A stretch of DNA of 63,120 nt from Bacteroidota bacterium (lineage in GTDB: Bacteria; Bacteroidota; Bacteroidia; Chitinophagales; Chitinophagaceae): contig BJGL01000003.1 of the NCBI GenBank assembly GCA_014190475.1, forward strand, positions 1 to 63,120. The letters are read 5' to 3'. Positions 1 to 11,523 of the stretch are shown piece by piece. The position numbers were made by a program, and so were the translations under genes. Numbering within the stretch: the first letter of the stretch is position 1; every line of letters begins with the position of its first letter. A model generated the notes under the pieces. That model saw only the letters and a program-made list of their open reading frames with translations, made no database searches and was not told where the DNA came from.

Positions 1-1253
1 ATAAGATTGCCGAAAAAGCACAATTGGAAAAACTAGAACCCATGGAGTTGGTACAGAAGTATACCAACCTTTTCCATTGGGCTATGGAGCAGTTTAATAC
101 CCTGCCTCCCTCTATTGAGCCAACTGCTACCGGTCATATTGTAGAGCAGATTGGCATGATCGAAGAAATCATCAAGGCGGGTTATGCCTATGAAGTCAAT
201 GGCTCTGTCTATTTTGATGTAAAAAAATATGCGTCCACTCATGAGTATGGTAAGCTAAGTGGACGAGTAATTGACGAACTGCTCACTACCACACGCGAAC
301 TAGAAGGGCAGGAAGAAAAAAGAGACCGTGCTGACTTTGCGCTTTGGAAGGCGGCGGCTCCTGAGCATATTATGCGTTGGAAAAGTCCCTGGGGAGTAGG
401 GTATCCAGGTTGGCATATTGAATGCTCCGCTATGGCTACAAAATATCTTGGGGCACAGTTTGACATACATGGCGGGGGGATGGATCTTTTATTTCCCCAT
501 CATGAAAGTGAGATTGCGCAAAGTACTATTTGCAACCATCAGGCTCCGGTTCGTTATTGGATTCACAACAACATGATCACCATCAACGGCCGAAAGATGG
601 GGAAGAGTTACAATAACGTCATTAAGCTAACTGAACTCTTTAGCGGGCAGCATCCGATTTTGGCAAAGGCCTTTCATCCGATGACCATTCGCTTTTTTAT
701 TTTGCAAACACACTATAGCAGTACACTTGATTTTAGTAACGAAGCATTATTAGCCGCTGAAAAAGGATTGAAGCGATTGATGGATGCTGTAGAGGGATTT
801 TATAAAGTTGATTCTACTGCAGTGGGTGCTTCAGCAGCAGGCTCTAATCCTGAGTTGGAAGCAAAAGTGAAAGGTCTGATTGAAGAGTTGCCTGTTTTAA
901 TGAATGATGATTTTAGCACGGCTCGCGTACTAGCCAACATTTTTGAACTGGTTCCTGTGCTTAATTCAATCAAAGATGGAATTACTCCCATTGGTGCTTT
1001 GTCCGCCGCTACCATCACACAAATGCAATCCACCTTGCGTTTATGGCTGGAAACCATTTTAGGATTAAAATCCGTTCAAGCCGCTGATCAGGAAAAACTC
1101 CAGGGCGTTATGGAATTGCTGATTGATATTCGGAAGGAAGCAAAAGGAAAACGAGATTTTATGACCTCTGATAAAATCCGTGATCGGCTTGCCGCTCTGG
1201 GTATTCAGCTCAAAGATGAGAAAGGAGGCGGAATGAGTTGGACGCTGGATTAA
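1..1253 (+). CDS. cysS: Cysteinyl-tRNA synthetase, 5'-truncated by window start (ORF-track start at 24 is internal)
   Basis: Class I aaRS sequence [25 protein letters not shown] (KMSKS-like); C-terminal [17 protein letters not shown]. Confidence 0.95.
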   Translation, partial: KIAEKAQLEKLEPMELVQKYTNLFHWAMEQFNTLPPSIEPTATGHIVEQIGMIEEIIKAGYAYEVNGSVYFDVKKYASTHEYGKLSGRVIDELLTTTRELEGQEEKRDRADFALWKAAAPEHIMRWKSPWGVGYPGWHIECSAMATKYLGAQFDIHGGGMDLLFPHHESEIAQSTICNHQAPVRYWIHNNMITINGRKMGKSYNNVIKLTELFSGQHPILAKAFHPMTIRFFILQTHYSSTLDFSNEALLAAEKGLKRLMDAVEGFYKVDSTAVGASAAGSNPELEAKVKGLIEELPVLMNDDFSTARVLANIFELVPVLNSIKDGITPIGALSAATITQMQSTLRLWLETILGLKSVQAADQEKLQGVMELLIDIRKEAKGKRDFMTSDKIRDRLAALGIQLKDEKGGGMSWTLD

Positions 1254-1289
1254 TTTATTTTCTATTCTAACACTGCTGCTTAGTACTTG

Positions 1290-2396
1290 TTATGCAAAAT
1301 GGATTTGCTCCATTTGCGCAAGCCAACTTTCTTGTATCCGTGCTCCTAAACCTGGAGTAGTGGGTACTTGGATATGTCCATTAGGAGCGTATTGTATGCC
1401 CCCCTCAACTGGATCTTCTCGAAACATGAGGGCTGTATCAAAATCGTAGTGAACAATAGCCGGGCTGCAGCAGGCAAAATGTGCAAAGGCTGTCATGGCT
1501 AAGCGGGATTCAATCATAGCCCCAACTTGTAAATGAAGATTTGCTTTTTCGGCTAATGCTACAATCTTGAGTCCAGTAAATATTCCTCCTGCTTTCCCCA
1601 ATTTGATATTGAAATAATCACAAGCCTTTATTGCAATCAATCTAGCGGCATCATGGTGATTGCCACAGCATTCATCGGCCATGATCGGTATGGGACTTTG
1701 CTCATGAACTTTTGGTAAGTCCATGTATAAGTATCGGGAGATGGGCTCTTCGCAGTGCTGAATCTCGAAGGGAGCCAGCGCTTGTAAAGTTTCAATTGCT
1801 TCTTGTACGGTCCATCCCTGATTAGCATCAATTCGTAAGGGAATTTGCTTCCCAACTGCATCACGAATAGCAGCGATTCTCTTTACATCTTCCTCTCCGT
1901 TTTTTCCCAGTTTAATTTTAATAGCGGGGTATCCCTGATGCTGAATTTTTTTTGCATCCAGCGCCATTTTTTCAGGGGTTCCGATGCTAACCGTGTAGTC
2001 AGTATAAATATCTTGTTTGTGTTGACCGCCTAAGAATTTCCAAAGTGGTTGATTGGCGTGTTGTGCTGCAATATCATAAAGCGCCATATCAAATGCACTC
2101 TTGATACTATAATTGCCATAGATAACACTATCCATTGCTTGAATGCCCGCTTCAATTTGCAAGGGGTCTTTGCCGAGTAAAACTTTTGCAAAGTATTGAC
2201 CTACCTGGTAACAAGTGTCCTGGCTTTCGCCATTGATAGGCATATAGGGACTGCATTCCCCAAAACCAATAAGGCCCGAATCGGTCTCTATTTTAACTAC
2301 AACATTAAGCGCATCTGTGTCTACACCTAACGAAGTAATAAAAGGTTCCTTGAGTGGAATCTTTAGTTTATAGAGACCGATTCGAGTGATCCTCAT
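1290..2396 (-). CDS. Dipeptide epimerase (enolase superfamily, L-Ala-D/L-Glu epimerase-like)
   Basis: IKIKLGK, RIDANQGW, HCEEPI, MADECC, NIKLGKAGG motifs; ATGA overlap with upstream S46 peptidase. Confidence 0.88.
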   Translation of the reverse strand: MRITRIGLYKLKIPLKEPFITSLGVDTDALNVVVKIETDSGLIGFGECSPYMPINGESQDTCYQVGQYFAKVLLGKDPLQIEAGIQAMDSVIYGNYSIKSAFDMALYDIAAQHANQPLWKFLGGQHKQDIYTDYTVSIGTPEKMALDAKKIQHQGYPAIKIKLGKNGEEDVKRIAAIRDAVGKQIPLRIDANQGWTVQEAIETLQALAPFEIQHCEEPISRYLYMDLPKVHEQSPIPIMADECCGNHHDAARLIAIKACDYFNIKLGKAGGIFTGLKIVALAEKANLHLQVGAMIESRLAMTAFAHFACCSPAIVHYDFDTALMFREDPVEGGIQYAPNGHIQVPTTPGLGARIQESWLAQMEQIHFA

Positions 2397-4558
2397 TTAG
2401 CAAGTGTCAATTCGTTAATCAAGTGTGGGGCTCCTCCTAATTTATCAATACACCAGAGCACATAACGGATATCCACACAAATCGTACGATTCAAGTCTTT
2501 ATCGAAGGCCAGCTTATGACTGAGTGCTTCGTAATTTCCGTCAAACGCTAGTCCAATCAGTTCGCCCTTATTATTTAATACGGGTGAACCTGAATTACCC
2601 CCTGTGATATCATTGGTAGTTATAAAACCAATTACCAGGTCTTTGCGAGATGGGTCCATGTACTGACCAAAATCCTTTTTACGTAATAACTCGATTTGTT
2701 TGGTGGGTAGATCAAACTCATAATCGCCCGCTTTATACTTTTCGAGCAAACCACGTGAGGTAGTTACATAATCGTATTTAACTGCATCGCGAGGCTGATA
2801 ACTTTTTACGTTTCCATAGCTCACGCGCATGGTGAAAGTAGCATCAGGATACATCTTTTTAGCTTTTACTGTATCCATCTCAATTACGCCTTTCAGATAA
2901 ATTCTACCAAACTCAGCATTCTTAGCATTGAATTGCTGAGAAAATATTCCATACTTGGAATTATAGTTAGTGATAAAAGTGCTGGCATATGCAAACGCCG
3001 GATCAGTTTGTAAGGTTGCTGCATCCGGTTTTGCAACAAAAGCGGCCCAGCGCGCATCATCAAAAATGATAGTTTTAGTAAACACATCTGCTGCATAGCG
3101 ACGGTAGGTTTCATCATCTTCTAGACTACCATATTGATTTTTTAGGGTAGGGAAGAAGGTGGCAGGATGTTGTTGCTTATCAATTTCCTGGAAATACATT
3201 TTAGTTACAGCACCCAGGATCTTTTGATCCGATACTTTGTTTTCACTTTCTAGAAAAGCTTTTCTGCCTTGATCAGCTGCTTCAACTGCCTTCCTAACAT
3301 CTGCTGCTGCAGTGCCTGGGCGGGTAAGCGCTGCCTCTAGTTGTAATAAGGAGCTTGCAAAAGACACCAAGGGGGAACCTAAAATTCCTTCGCGCATAAA
3401 CATTTGATGTTTGGCATAAGGTCTCCAGGCATCATAAGCTTTGCCCCAGTCAGCAAATAAATTTTCATAAGCTGGTTTACCCTTGGCCCATTGGTTAAAT
3501 TTCTCTTCGTCTTTCTTTTTTTGTCCTACTACATCGTATTTCAATAATTGCTTGGTTTCTCCATCAAAGAATTTCCAGTAATTGGCAATACCTGCGTAGG
3601 AGGAAGCCAACTGTAATTTCACGGCTGGATCTTTTTTCATTTCTTCAAACATATACTTCAAGCGTACATCTCTTAAACTAACCAGGGTTGGATTGTTGAT
3701 ATCAGTAGCCAATCGTATTCCATAGCTACTTTCATATCGGTTAGTACTTCCCGGATAACCCCAGATCATGGCAAAGTCACCGTCTTTCAGTGGCTTTAAT
3801 GAAACGGGCAAGTACCATTTTGGTTTTAAGGGAATATTAGCCGCGTTATATTTTGCAGGTTTACCCGTTGCATCCGTGTATACACGAAATACGGAAAAGT
3901 CTCCTGTGTGACGAGGCCATTCCCAGTTGTCGGTGTCTCCACCAAATTTTCCAACGCTTTCCGGAGGTGTACCTACTAATCTGATATCGGAGTAACGCTG
4001 GTATACAAATGCCAGAAACTGATTGCCCTTGAAGAGTGAGCTTACTCTGGTTTCGATACTCTCTGCGGCATTACTCAATCTTTTATTGATCGCAGCTAAT
4101 ACGGCCGCTTGTTTTTGTAAACGCTCTGTTCCAGTGAGTCCTTGTAAGGAATCCAATACTTCTTTGGTTACATCGTCAATACGAAGCAGAAATTGTACAG
4201 AAAGTGAAGTTTGAATTTCCTCGGCTGTAGTTTTTGCATAAAACCCATCACGCAAATAGTTTTTCTCTACACTGCTGGCGCTGGCGATCGCATCGTAGCC
4301 GCAATGGTGGTTGGTAAAAATGAGTCCCTTAGAGCTTACAATTTCTCCCGTGCATCCTCCCCCAAAAATGATGATCGCATCTTTCAGCGAGGGTTTGTTG
4401 ATTTGATATAATTGTTCTTTGGTCAGTTTAAGACCTTTCTTGACCATATCGTCGTACACTTGCTTGCCGAGCAAGAGGGGTAGCCACATTCCTTCGTCAG
4501 CTACTGCACGACTTGCCATGCTGATCAGCAATACTGCAGCAAAAAATAGTTTTCTCAT
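2393..4558 (-). CDS. S46 family dipeptidyl-peptidase (DPP7-like)
   Basis: GGGCTGEIVSSKGLIFTNHHCGYDAI near the N-terminus and GGNSGSPVLNNKGELIGLAFDGNYE near the C-terminus; signal peptide. Confidence 0.93.
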   Translation of the reverse strand: MRKLFFAAVLLISMASRAVADEGMWLPLLLGKQVYDDMVKKGLKLTKEQLYQINKPSLKDAIIIFGGGCTGEIVSSKGLIFTNHHCGYDAIASASSVEKNYLRDGFYAKTTAEEIQTSLSVQFLLRIDDVTKEVLDSLQGLTGTERLQKQAAVLAAINKRLSNAAESIETRVSSLFKGNQFLAFVYQRYSDIRLVGTPPESVGKFGGDTDNWEWPRHTGDFSVFRVYTDATGKPAKYNAANIPLKPKWYLPVSLKPLKDGDFAMIWGYPGSTNRYESSYGIRLATDINNPTLVSLRDVRLKYMFEEMKKDPAVKLQLASSYAGIANYWKFFDGETKQLLKYDVVGQKKKDEEKFNQWAKGKPAYENLFADWGKAYDAWRPYAKHQMFMREGILGSPLVSFASSLLQLEAALTRPGTAAADVRKAVEAADQGRKAFLESENKVSDQKILGAVTKMYFQEIDKQQHPATFFPTLKNQYGSLEDDETYRRYAADVFTKTIIFDDARWAAFVAKPDAATLQTDPAFAYASTFITNYNSKYGIFSQQFNAKNAEFGRIYLKGVIEMDTVKAKKMYPDATFTMRVSYGNVKSYQPRDAVKYDYVTTSRGLLEKYKAGDYEFDLPTKQIELLRKKDFGQYMDPSRKDLVIGFITTNDITGGNSGSPVLNNKGELIGLAFDGNYEALSHKLAFDKDLNRTICVDIRYVLWCIDKLGGAPHLINELTLAK

Positions 4559-4621
4559 GGATTCAAAATTTAGAGGACAAACCTACGAAAAACGAGTTGT
4601 TGCTCCTTTGCCATTTATCGA

Positions 4622-4629
4622 TAAATTTG
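4622..4629 (+). promoter_or_regulatory. Bacteroidota-type -7 element TAAATTTG (TTG at 4600-4602, 19 bp upstream)
   Basis: Matches TTG-N19-TAnnTTTG; 16 bp before ATG at 4646; overlaps the 14-bp palindrome ATTTATCGATAAAT at 4613-4626. Confidence 0.55.
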
Positions 4630-4645
4630 AGTACCAACTGTGCTT

Positions 4646-5989
4646 ATGAGAATCAATCGATTGCTTATTATCGGGTTCGCCCTTATTTTTTTTAGTACCT
4701 GCCGAAAAAAAGACAGCACTCCACCACCGCCCACTCCCGCTGTTCCGGGTTGCGCTACGGCGCTTGCTCCTGCCAATGGTGCTTTTGTAACTGGTACAAG
4801 TGTACAGTTGTCCTGGTCCTCGGTAAGTACAGCTAGCAGTTATGATATTTACCTGGGAACCACACCTTCTCCTACAACTTTAGTGGCAAATGCAGTAACA
4901 GGTACTACGCATACAGTCACAATTCCTTCGACTCCTAATATTACTTATTTCTGGTATGTAGTGCCCCGCAATACAACAGGCCCTGCTTCGGGATGTGCGC
5001 CTACGGCTCGTTCTTTCACCTACATTGTAATCAGCAATCCTGCTTCACTTGGTTATCATGTGGTAGGCTATTTTCCCTACTATAGACCTATTGCTGATGT
5101 ACCTGATGTTAAATTCAGAATGACCAATGTGGTGATCTATGCTTTCTATCAAGTTAATGCTGCAGGCAGCTTGGTTCCTCCCGGCACTGCAACGGCAAGC
5201 CTTGCGGCAGTGGCTGCCAAAGCTCGCTCCAATAATGCAAAAATTTTATTGGGTATAAACGATGGTGCAGGAGATGGCAAAACCAATTTTAAAAATATGG
5301 CCTCCAGTCCGCAGGGACGTACCAATTTTATTCGTGATATTATGAATGTAGTACGTACGCAACAATTGGACGGTGTGGATATGGATTGGGAGTTTCCTAC
5401 TACGTCTGATGGAACAGATGTAACTTTTACAGCACTGATGAAGGAGTTGTCAGATTCTTTACATCGTGATGGTCGTTATTATTTATCCTGTGCCATCACC
5501 GCGGGTAAATATGCTGGCGGTATTCGGGATGCTATCCGTAATGAATTATTTTCCGTAGTTGACTTTTTTAATATTATGGCTTATGACGATTTTAGTACCA
5601 CCACTCCTTATCGCCATCATAGCGATTATGCCTTAGCCAATCTTTGTTTGAATTATTGGATCAATACCCGAGGAATGCCTGCGTCAAAAGCAGTGTTGGG
5701 CGTACCTGCTTATGGCAGACCGTCCGGAATTACGCAAACAAATACAGTGCTCTCTTATCGAAATATACTTTCTCAGGGTGGAAACCCACAACTAGATTCT
5801 GCTGTGGTGAGTGCGGGTAGTTTTTCTAACTATACTATTTATTATAACGGGCAGTACACGGTGAAACGAAAAGCGAAGTTGGCAAAAGATATTGCAGCGG
5901 GTGTGATGTTCTGGGAAAAGTGGCAGGATGCACCCGATGCTAATTCACTCCTCAAGGCTGCCTGTGATACGGTCGGTAGGAGTTATTGA
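4646..5989 (+). CDS. GH18 family glycosyl hydrolase lipoprotein with N-terminal Fn3/SusE-like domain (start revised from GTG 4640)
   Basis: Lipobox FFSTC; GH18 active site LDGVDMDWEFP; AGVMFWEKWQD. Confidence 0.9.
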   Translation: MRINRLLIIGFALIFFSTCRKKDSTPPPPTPAVPGCATALAPANGAFVTGTSVQLSWSSVSTASSYDIYLGTTPSPTTLVANAVTGTTHTVTIPSTPNITYFWYVVPRNTTGPASGCAPTARSFTYIVISNPASLGYHVVGYFPYYRPIADVPDVKFRMTNVVIYAFYQVNAAGSLVPPGTATASLAAVAAKARSNNAKILLGINDGAGDGKTNFKNMASSPQGRTNFIRDIMNVVRTQQLDGVDMDWEFPTTSDGTDVTFTALMKELSDSLHRDGRYYLSCAITAGKYAGGIRDAIRNELFSVVDFFNIMAYDDFSTTTPYRHHSDYALANLCLNYWINTRGMPASKAVLGVPAYGRPSGITQTNTVLSYRNILSQGGNPQLDSAVVSAGSFSNYTIYYNGQYTVKRKAKLAKDIAAGVMFWEKWQDAPDANSLLKAACDTVGRSY

Positions 5990-6133
5990 TTCTTTTTTTA
6001 GCAACAGATTGGTGTCACAATTATCACCATCACAACAAGGCATAATATTGGTTCCACAAACGGGACATTGATAATGGCCATGTACATGCACGGGTTCAAC
6101 TACATGGGAACAGAAAAAACAGGATTGCTTCAT
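5945..6133 (-). CDS. Small zinc-ribbon protein (62 aa)
   Basis: CFFC, CPVC and CC...C pattern; ATGA overlap with obgE stop. Confidence 0.65.
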   Translation of the reverse strand: MKQSCFFCSHVVEPVHVHGHYQCPVCGTNIMPCCDGDNCDTNLLLKKESITPTDRITGSLEE

Positions 6134-7137
6134 TCTTGATTAATCGGTTCGTTCAATAGTGTCCATAATTTATCTTTCAAGGCGGTGAGTCCTTGGTTGG
6201 TTACGGACGAAATAAACAAGAGCGGTACTGATTCGGGCATTTCCTTGCTGATTGCACTTTTGAGTTCGTCATCTAACATATCCGATTTACTAATTGCAAT
6301 CAGAAATTGTTTGTGCAACAATTCAGGATTGTATTGTTCCAGTTCATTCACTAAAATCTCAAATTCCTTTCGATGGTCTTTGCTATCGGCCGGGATTAAA
6401 AAAAGTAAGGCGGCATTACGTTCGATATGACGAAGAAAACGATGACCTAAACCACGGCCTTCAGCTGCACCTTCAATGATACCCGGTAAATCGGCCATGC
6501 AAAAACTGCGTCCATCCCGATAATCTACAATACCCAGATTTGGGGTGATGGTAGTAAAAGCATAATCAGCAATCTTTGGTTTTGCCGCTGTAATGACTGA
6601 CAGTAGTGTTGATTTTCCTGCGTTTGGAAAACCAACCAGACCAACGTCTGCCAATACTTTTAATTCTAATACTTTCCATCCTTCTACTCCTGGCAAACCT
6701 GGTTGAGCATGTTCGGGGGCCTGGTTAGTTGGCGTAGCAAAATGTGAATTTCCTAATCCGCCTTTACCACCCGGCAACCAAATCACTTCCTGACCATCCT
6801 CTAAAATTTCTACTTCTTGATTCCCTGTTTCTTCGTCTCTGGCAATAGTGCCCAAGGGAACTTCAATAATAATATCCTTTCCATCTCGTCCATGGCAATT
6901 GTTGGCACCTCCTTTTTCTCCATCCTCTGCTAATACATTTTTATAATAGCGCAGGTGTAAAAGTGTCCAAAGATTTCGATTACCCTTTAAGATAATATGA
7001 GCCCCTCTTCCGCCATCACCGCCATCGGGTCCTCCCATAGCAGTGAATTTATTACGCATGAAGTGTTTATTACCGGCACCCCCGTGGCCACTGCGGCAAA
7101 AGATTCTGATTTGGTCAACAAAATTGGATTTTTCCAC
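6130..7137 (-). CDS. obgE: GTPase Obg/CgtA
   Basis: Glycine-rich Obg fold N-terminus; [37 protein letters not shown]. Confidence 0.97.
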   Translation of the reverse strand: MEKSNFVDQIRIFCRSGHGGAGNKHFMRNKFTAMGGPDGGDGGRGAHIILKGNRNLWTLLHLRYYKNVLAEDGEKGGANNCHGRDGKDIIIEVPLGTIARDEETGNQEVEILEDGQEVIWLPGGKGGLGNSHFATPTNQAPEHAQPGLPGVEGWKVLELKVLADVGLVGFPNAGKSTLLSVITAAKPKIADYAFTTITPNLGIVDYRDGRSFCMADLPGIIEGAAEGRGLGHRFLRHIERNAALLFLIPADSKDHRKEFEILVNELEQYNPELLHKQFLIAISKSDMLDDELKSAISKEMPESVPLLFISSVTNQGLTALKDKLWTLLNEPINQE

Positions 7138-7170
7138 GGATGTAATTTATACCTGGCAAAGATACTCGGA

Positions 7171-9525
7171 TCAGGACTTCTTCTTGGTGCCTAATGTGAG
7201 GAGTAATGCGGGTAAAAGAATAAGATTAGTAAGTGTTGCTGTTACCAGTGTTAAAGAAGTTAACCAACCTAATGCCTTGGTGCCCCCAAATTCACTGAAA
7301 CAGAAAATGACAAACCCGGCAATCAATACCAGTGAGGTATAAATAATACTGATACCGGTACTGTAAATGGTTTGTATAACCGTGCTTCTCACATCGTTTT
7401 GATGGTGGGGTAATTCTTGTTTATAGTTTACCAAAAAACGAATGGTTACATCAATGGCTATTCCTAATGCTACACTAAACACCAGAACGGTAGAAGGTTT
7501 GAGTGGCACACCCGTCCACCCCATAACACCTGCTGTAATAATCAACGGGATGATATTGGGAATGAGTGAGCATAAGAGGATACGTGCCGAACGAAACAGA
7601 TATAACATACAAAGACTAATGAGCAGGAATGCCCAAAAAATACTTTCCTTCAGTCCATTGATAATAAAACGACTTCCCTCTAAAAAGGTTACGCTGGTTC
7701 CAGTTAATTCAATGTCTAACTTTTTTTCCTGCCCCTCATTAAAAATAGAATCTGCTTTTTGCTGAATACTATCTAACAAGCCTGGTAAGCGATAGCTTCC
7801 AATATCCGCCATGTTCACGCTGATTCGTGCCTGTTGTTTGTTTTGGTCCATGAAAGAACCCACTAGTTTACCGAGTGAGTTTTTTTGTGCGGTGGTGTCT
7901 TTAAAACTGAGGTATTGCGCCAGTGCCGGTAAGTCGTAACTATTGGGTAGGGTGTAGCTGGCAGGATCACCGTCAAAGAAGGCTTGTCTGGCAAACTTTA
8001 ATCCCTCTGCCACACTCAATGGACGTGCAATGCCAGGTATAGCGGTAAGATACTTGGATAGTGAATCAATACTTTCCAGATTGCGCAGATTACGAGTAAC
8101 GCCTTGTTTCTTTTTGGTATCGATCACAATTTCTAGTGGCATGACGCCTTTGAAATGCGTTTCAAAAAATTTGAGATCTGTATAAACTGTATTGGATTTT
8201 GGTAAGTCGTCTACAATAAAGGCTTCACTCTTCAGTCTAAATAATCCTGCAATTGCACCCGCAATACAAACTGCTGTAATCCCATAGATCAGATTCCGAT
8301 GATTCAGGGACCACTTTTCCATTCTTGCCAACCAGCGATTTAATCGTGGATTATCGAGATAGCGAGTATGTCTTGTTTTGGGAGGAGGCAGGTAGCTGAG
8401 TATGGCTGGAATGAAGAGCAACGAGATAAAGAACAAAGCCATGATATTGATACCGGCTACTAATCCAAACTCTTTTAAGATCTGACTACTAGTTAGGGCA
8501 AACACGGCAAATCCGATGGCAGCAGAAACATTACAAAACAGGGTTACTACGCCCATTTTGTCAACCATAGTTACCAGCGCACGATTTTTATCGCCCGTTT
8601 GATTCCAGGCAACGTGAAATTTGTTCAGGAAATAAATACAGTTTGGAATTCCTATTACTACTACCAACGGGGGAATTAGGGCTGTAAGTAAACTGATTTT
8701 AAATCCAAATAATTCAAGAGTTCCCACACTCCAAATAACCCCGATCCCAACCACCGCAATAGACAGTAACATGGCGCTTACGGAGCGGAAAAAAAGTAAA
8801 AGGATCAAGGCAGATAACACTACGGAGGCAATCAGGAAAAATTTCATTTCGTCCTGAATCATGATGGCTACTTTGCTCCGGATATAGGGCAGACCACTTA
8901 AATGCGTGGTAATCCCTGATTTGTTTTCAAAGTTTTTAGTAATGGATTCAATGCTTTGCACTACCGCTACTCGTTTTTTAGAGTTCATCAGATCCTTATT
9001 GATCCGAAGTCCCATGAGGTAGGCATTGGTTTCAGGGTTATATAACAGCCCTTGATAAAAGGGAAGGTTACGAAAGCGCAGTACACTGCTATCGATCTTT
9101 TCCTGTGAAAAATTTTGTGTGTCAAATAAGGGCACCACTTTCAAACGCTCCGTTGCAGAGTCTTTTATTAATTCCACTGCAGCTGGAACAGAAAGAATAT
9201 CCTCGACGCCGTTTACTTTCTTTAATTCCTCTTGTAATTGAACATAGGATTGAAAAGTGCCTGCCTTAAAAAGCTGATCAGTTTGAATACCGATGACCAG
9301 TAAATTTCCGTCCTCTCCAAATTTTTCACGAAAGGCTTGATAGGATTTGTATTTGGGGTTATCCAGCGGAATAGCACGGGTGAACTCGTAACTGAGTTCA
9401 ACCTTACTTGCCATATAGCCCATGCCTCCTGTAATCACTACTAAAATGATCAGGAGGGGGAGTCGGTATTTTAAAATAAACTGTCCCAGCCGTTGCCACA
9501 TAATTGGAAATTTTGTCCCGTGCAA
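7171..9525 (-). CDS. RND/MMPL family transporter (HAE3-like permease)
   Basis: Duplicated multi-TM architecture with two large periplasmic loops; VALGIAIDVTIRFL. Confidence 0.87.
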   Translation of the reverse strand: MHGTKFPIMWQRLGQFILKYRLPLLIILVVITGGMGYMASKVELSYEFTRAIPLDNPKYKSYQAFREKFGEDGNLLVIGIQTDQLFKAGTFQSYVQLQEELKKVNGVEDILSVPAAVELIKDSATERLKVVPLFDTQNFSQEKIDSSVLRFRNLPFYQGLLYNPETNAYLMGLRINKDLMNSKKRVAVVQSIESITKNFENKSGITTHLSGLPYIRSKVAIMIQDEMKFFLIASVVLSALILLLFFRSVSAMLLSIAVVGIGVIWSVGTLELFGFKISLLTALIPPLVVVIGIPNCIYFLNKFHVAWNQTGDKNRALVTMVDKMGVVTLFCNVSAAIGFAVFALTSSQILKEFGLVAGINIMALFFISLLFIPAILSYLPPPKTRHTRYLDNPRLNRWLARMEKWSLNHRNLIYGITAVCIAGAIAGLFRLKSEAFIVDDLPKSNTVYTDLKFFETHFKGVMPLEIVIDTKKKQGVTRNLRNLESIDSLSKYLTAIPGIARPLSVAEGLKFARQAFFDGDPASYTLPNSYDLPALAQYLSFKDTTAQKNSLGKLVGSFMDQNKQQARISVNMADIGSYRLPGLLDSIQQKADSIFNEGQEKKLDIELTGTSVTFLEGSRFIINGLKESIFWAFLLISLCMLYLFRSARILLCSLIPNIIPLIITAGVMGWTGVPLKPSTVLVFSVALGIAIDVTIRFLVNYKQELPHHQNDVRSTVIQTIYSTGISIIYTSLVLIAGFVIFCFSEFGGTKALGWLTSLTLVTATLTNLILLPALLLTLGTKKKS

Positions 9526-9577
9526 AGAAAAGCAAATTTGATCGGGTTCGATTTAATAGGTTTGCTTCTTAAGTAAC

Positions 9578-10327
9578 ATGTCGGCGAAGCTATTTAAAAC
9601 CAGAGGAATCGTACTTAGAACGGTTAAATATGGGGAAACCTCCCTGATTGTAACTGTCTATACCGAATTATTTGGGCTGCAATCCTATCTGGTAAATGGA
9701 GTACGAACAGCAACGGGTAGGAGTAGCGGGAAGGCTAATTTATTTCAGCCAGCGGCTTTATTGGATTTGGTCGTATATCACCAGGAGGGGCGCTCACTAA
9801 ACCGTATTCGAGAATTTCAATGGGGCCATTTGTATGCGCATATTTTTCAAGATGTCACGAAAAATGCAGTGGCGTTGTTTATGGTGGAGTTGCTGACACA
9901 TAGTTTAAAACAGCCGGAGGAAAATCATCCCTTATTTCAGTTCACTGAAGACTGTTTACTTCACTTGGATCAAGCCACGCCAGCTGTAACTGCCAATCTC
10001 TCCCTGTTTTTTGCCTTGCACCTCACTCATTTCTTTGGCGTTTCTCCACGAATTGTCGAAACTCAGGAGGGGCCAATTTATTTTGATTTGATTGACTCGA
10101 TGATTACCACTGCTCCTCCCTTACATGAGAATTATTTGGATGGCAAAAAGGCAAGTATTTGCGCTGAGCTCTTAAAAACAAGACAACCGGTGGAGTTGGA
10201 GGAGATAAAAATGAATCAGGAAATGCGTCGTCAGCTATTGCAGCATATGGAATACTATTTCTTAAATCATGTGCAGGACTTTCGTCCTTTGAAATCTTTA
10301 CCCGTATTATCCGCTGTTTTGCAATAA
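9578..10327 (+). CDS. recO: DNA repair protein RecO
   Basis: N-terminal KTRGIVLRTVKYGETSLIVTVYTELFGLQSYLVNGVR. Confidence 0.92.
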   Translation: MSAKLFKTRGIVLRTVKYGETSLIVTVYTELFGLQSYLVNGVRTATGRSSGKANLFQPAALLDLVVYHQEGRSLNRIREFQWGHLYAHIFQDVTKNAVALFMVELLTHSLKQPEENHPLFQFTEDCLLHLDQATPAVTANLSLFFALHLTHFFGVSPRIVETQEGPIYFDLIDSMITTAPPLHENYLDGKKASICAELLKTRQPVELEEIKMNQEMRRQLLQHMEYYFLNHVQDFRPLKSLPVLSAVLQ

Positions 10328-10328
10328 G

Positions 10329-11504
10329 CTAAGCCACACGGCTGGAAACGCCTGCTGCAAGATCTATTAAAGTAATACCTGGCTGTTTTCCTTTTGAAAA
10401 GGTTCCTAATTGGTTATCCCATTGAAGGGCTCGGGCGCCTGCCGAGGAAGCCCATTGTAAAACTTTTTCAAGTGGCAGGTTTGGAAAATGCTGGCATATC
10501 GATTGTATTTCCTTGGCAATACTCAATTCCCAATTACTACTATAGCTATCTGTGCCTAACACAATTTCACATCCGTGAGCTTGCAACAATTCTACCGGCG
10601 GTACTTTATTCTCGATATACAAGTTTGCATTGATGCAAAGACAATAAACTAATCGGATGTTATTGGCTGCAGCCCAGGTATTAGCCCAGGTAATATCTGC
10701 ATCCGTCATGCAAGTATTATGTATTAAGAAGATAGTTTGTCCTTGATTGAAATAGGGTAATACAGATTGTATACTGTTCTGTCCCGTGATGGGGAAGGGA
10801 GAGGATTCAATTCCAAAAATCTTGAATAAACGTAAATAGTCTCCGCCACCTGTTTGGTAGAGTTCATTTTCTGCGGGATGTTCTTGGTTGTGAATAGAAA
10901 TAATTTCTCCAGCCGTATGTTGATTGATCAGCTCAAATGTTTTGGGGGAGATGCTATACGGAGCATGGGGAACTAAGGTGGTTCTGCTGGGGGTAGTACG
11001 GCGTTCTAAAGCTTTTTGAAGAAGTGCTTGTTGTTGTTGATAGTGCTCGAAATGTTCTGTAGCTTTTTGATCGGTGAAGCTGAGCACTTCTACAAAGTTT
11101 TGCCAATAAATTTTACTGTTTGCTTTAGTAGCGGCCGTATCGGCTGTATTTCCTATATCACCTACTGCTACAATGCCATTGTCCCACATTTCTTTTTCAG
11201 CTGCATCAATACAAGCTTGAATGATGGCAGGATCAAATCCTCTTTTTGTTACAACCGAGCAAAGAAACTCGATCAATCCAGTATGCGGAGGAATTACATC
11301 TTTCAAATGGCTTAATTCTAGATGGCAGTGACAATTGATCAGACCAGGCATTAAAATTCCATTCAGGTTCCTAATATCTTCTCCGGCTTCCTCTTCAGGA
11401 ACAATAGCTTCAATCGTTCCATCCTGTTGCGTAATTAAAACACTGTTCTCAATAAACTTTGTGCCATCAAACAGGCGGGAAGCTTTGAATTTGTAAAAGG
11501 CCAT
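10329..11504 (-). CDS. Amidohydrolase family protein (SsnA/chlorohydrolase-like)
   Basis: [39 protein letters not shown]. Confidence 0.85.
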   Translation of the reverse strand: MAFYKFKASRLFDGTKFIENSVLITQQDGTIEAIVPEEEAGEDIRNLNGILMPGLINCHCHLELSHLKDVIPPHTGLIEFLCSVVTKRGFDPAIIQACIDAAEKEMWDNGIVAVGDIGNTADTAATKANSKIYWQNFVEVLSFTDQKATEHFEHYQQQQALLQKALERRTTPSRTTLVPHAPYSISPKTFELINQHTAGEIISIHNQEHPAENELYQTGGGDYLRLFKIFGIESSPFPITGQNSIQSVLPYFNQGQTIFLIHNTCMTDADITWANTWAAANNIRLVYCLCINANLYIENKVPPVELLQAHGCEIVLGTDSYSSNWELSIAKEIQSICQHFPNLPLEKVLQWASSAGARALQWDNQLGTFSKGKQPGITLIDLAAGVSSRVA

Positions 11505-11523
11505 GGTCCAAATTTATTCTTAT

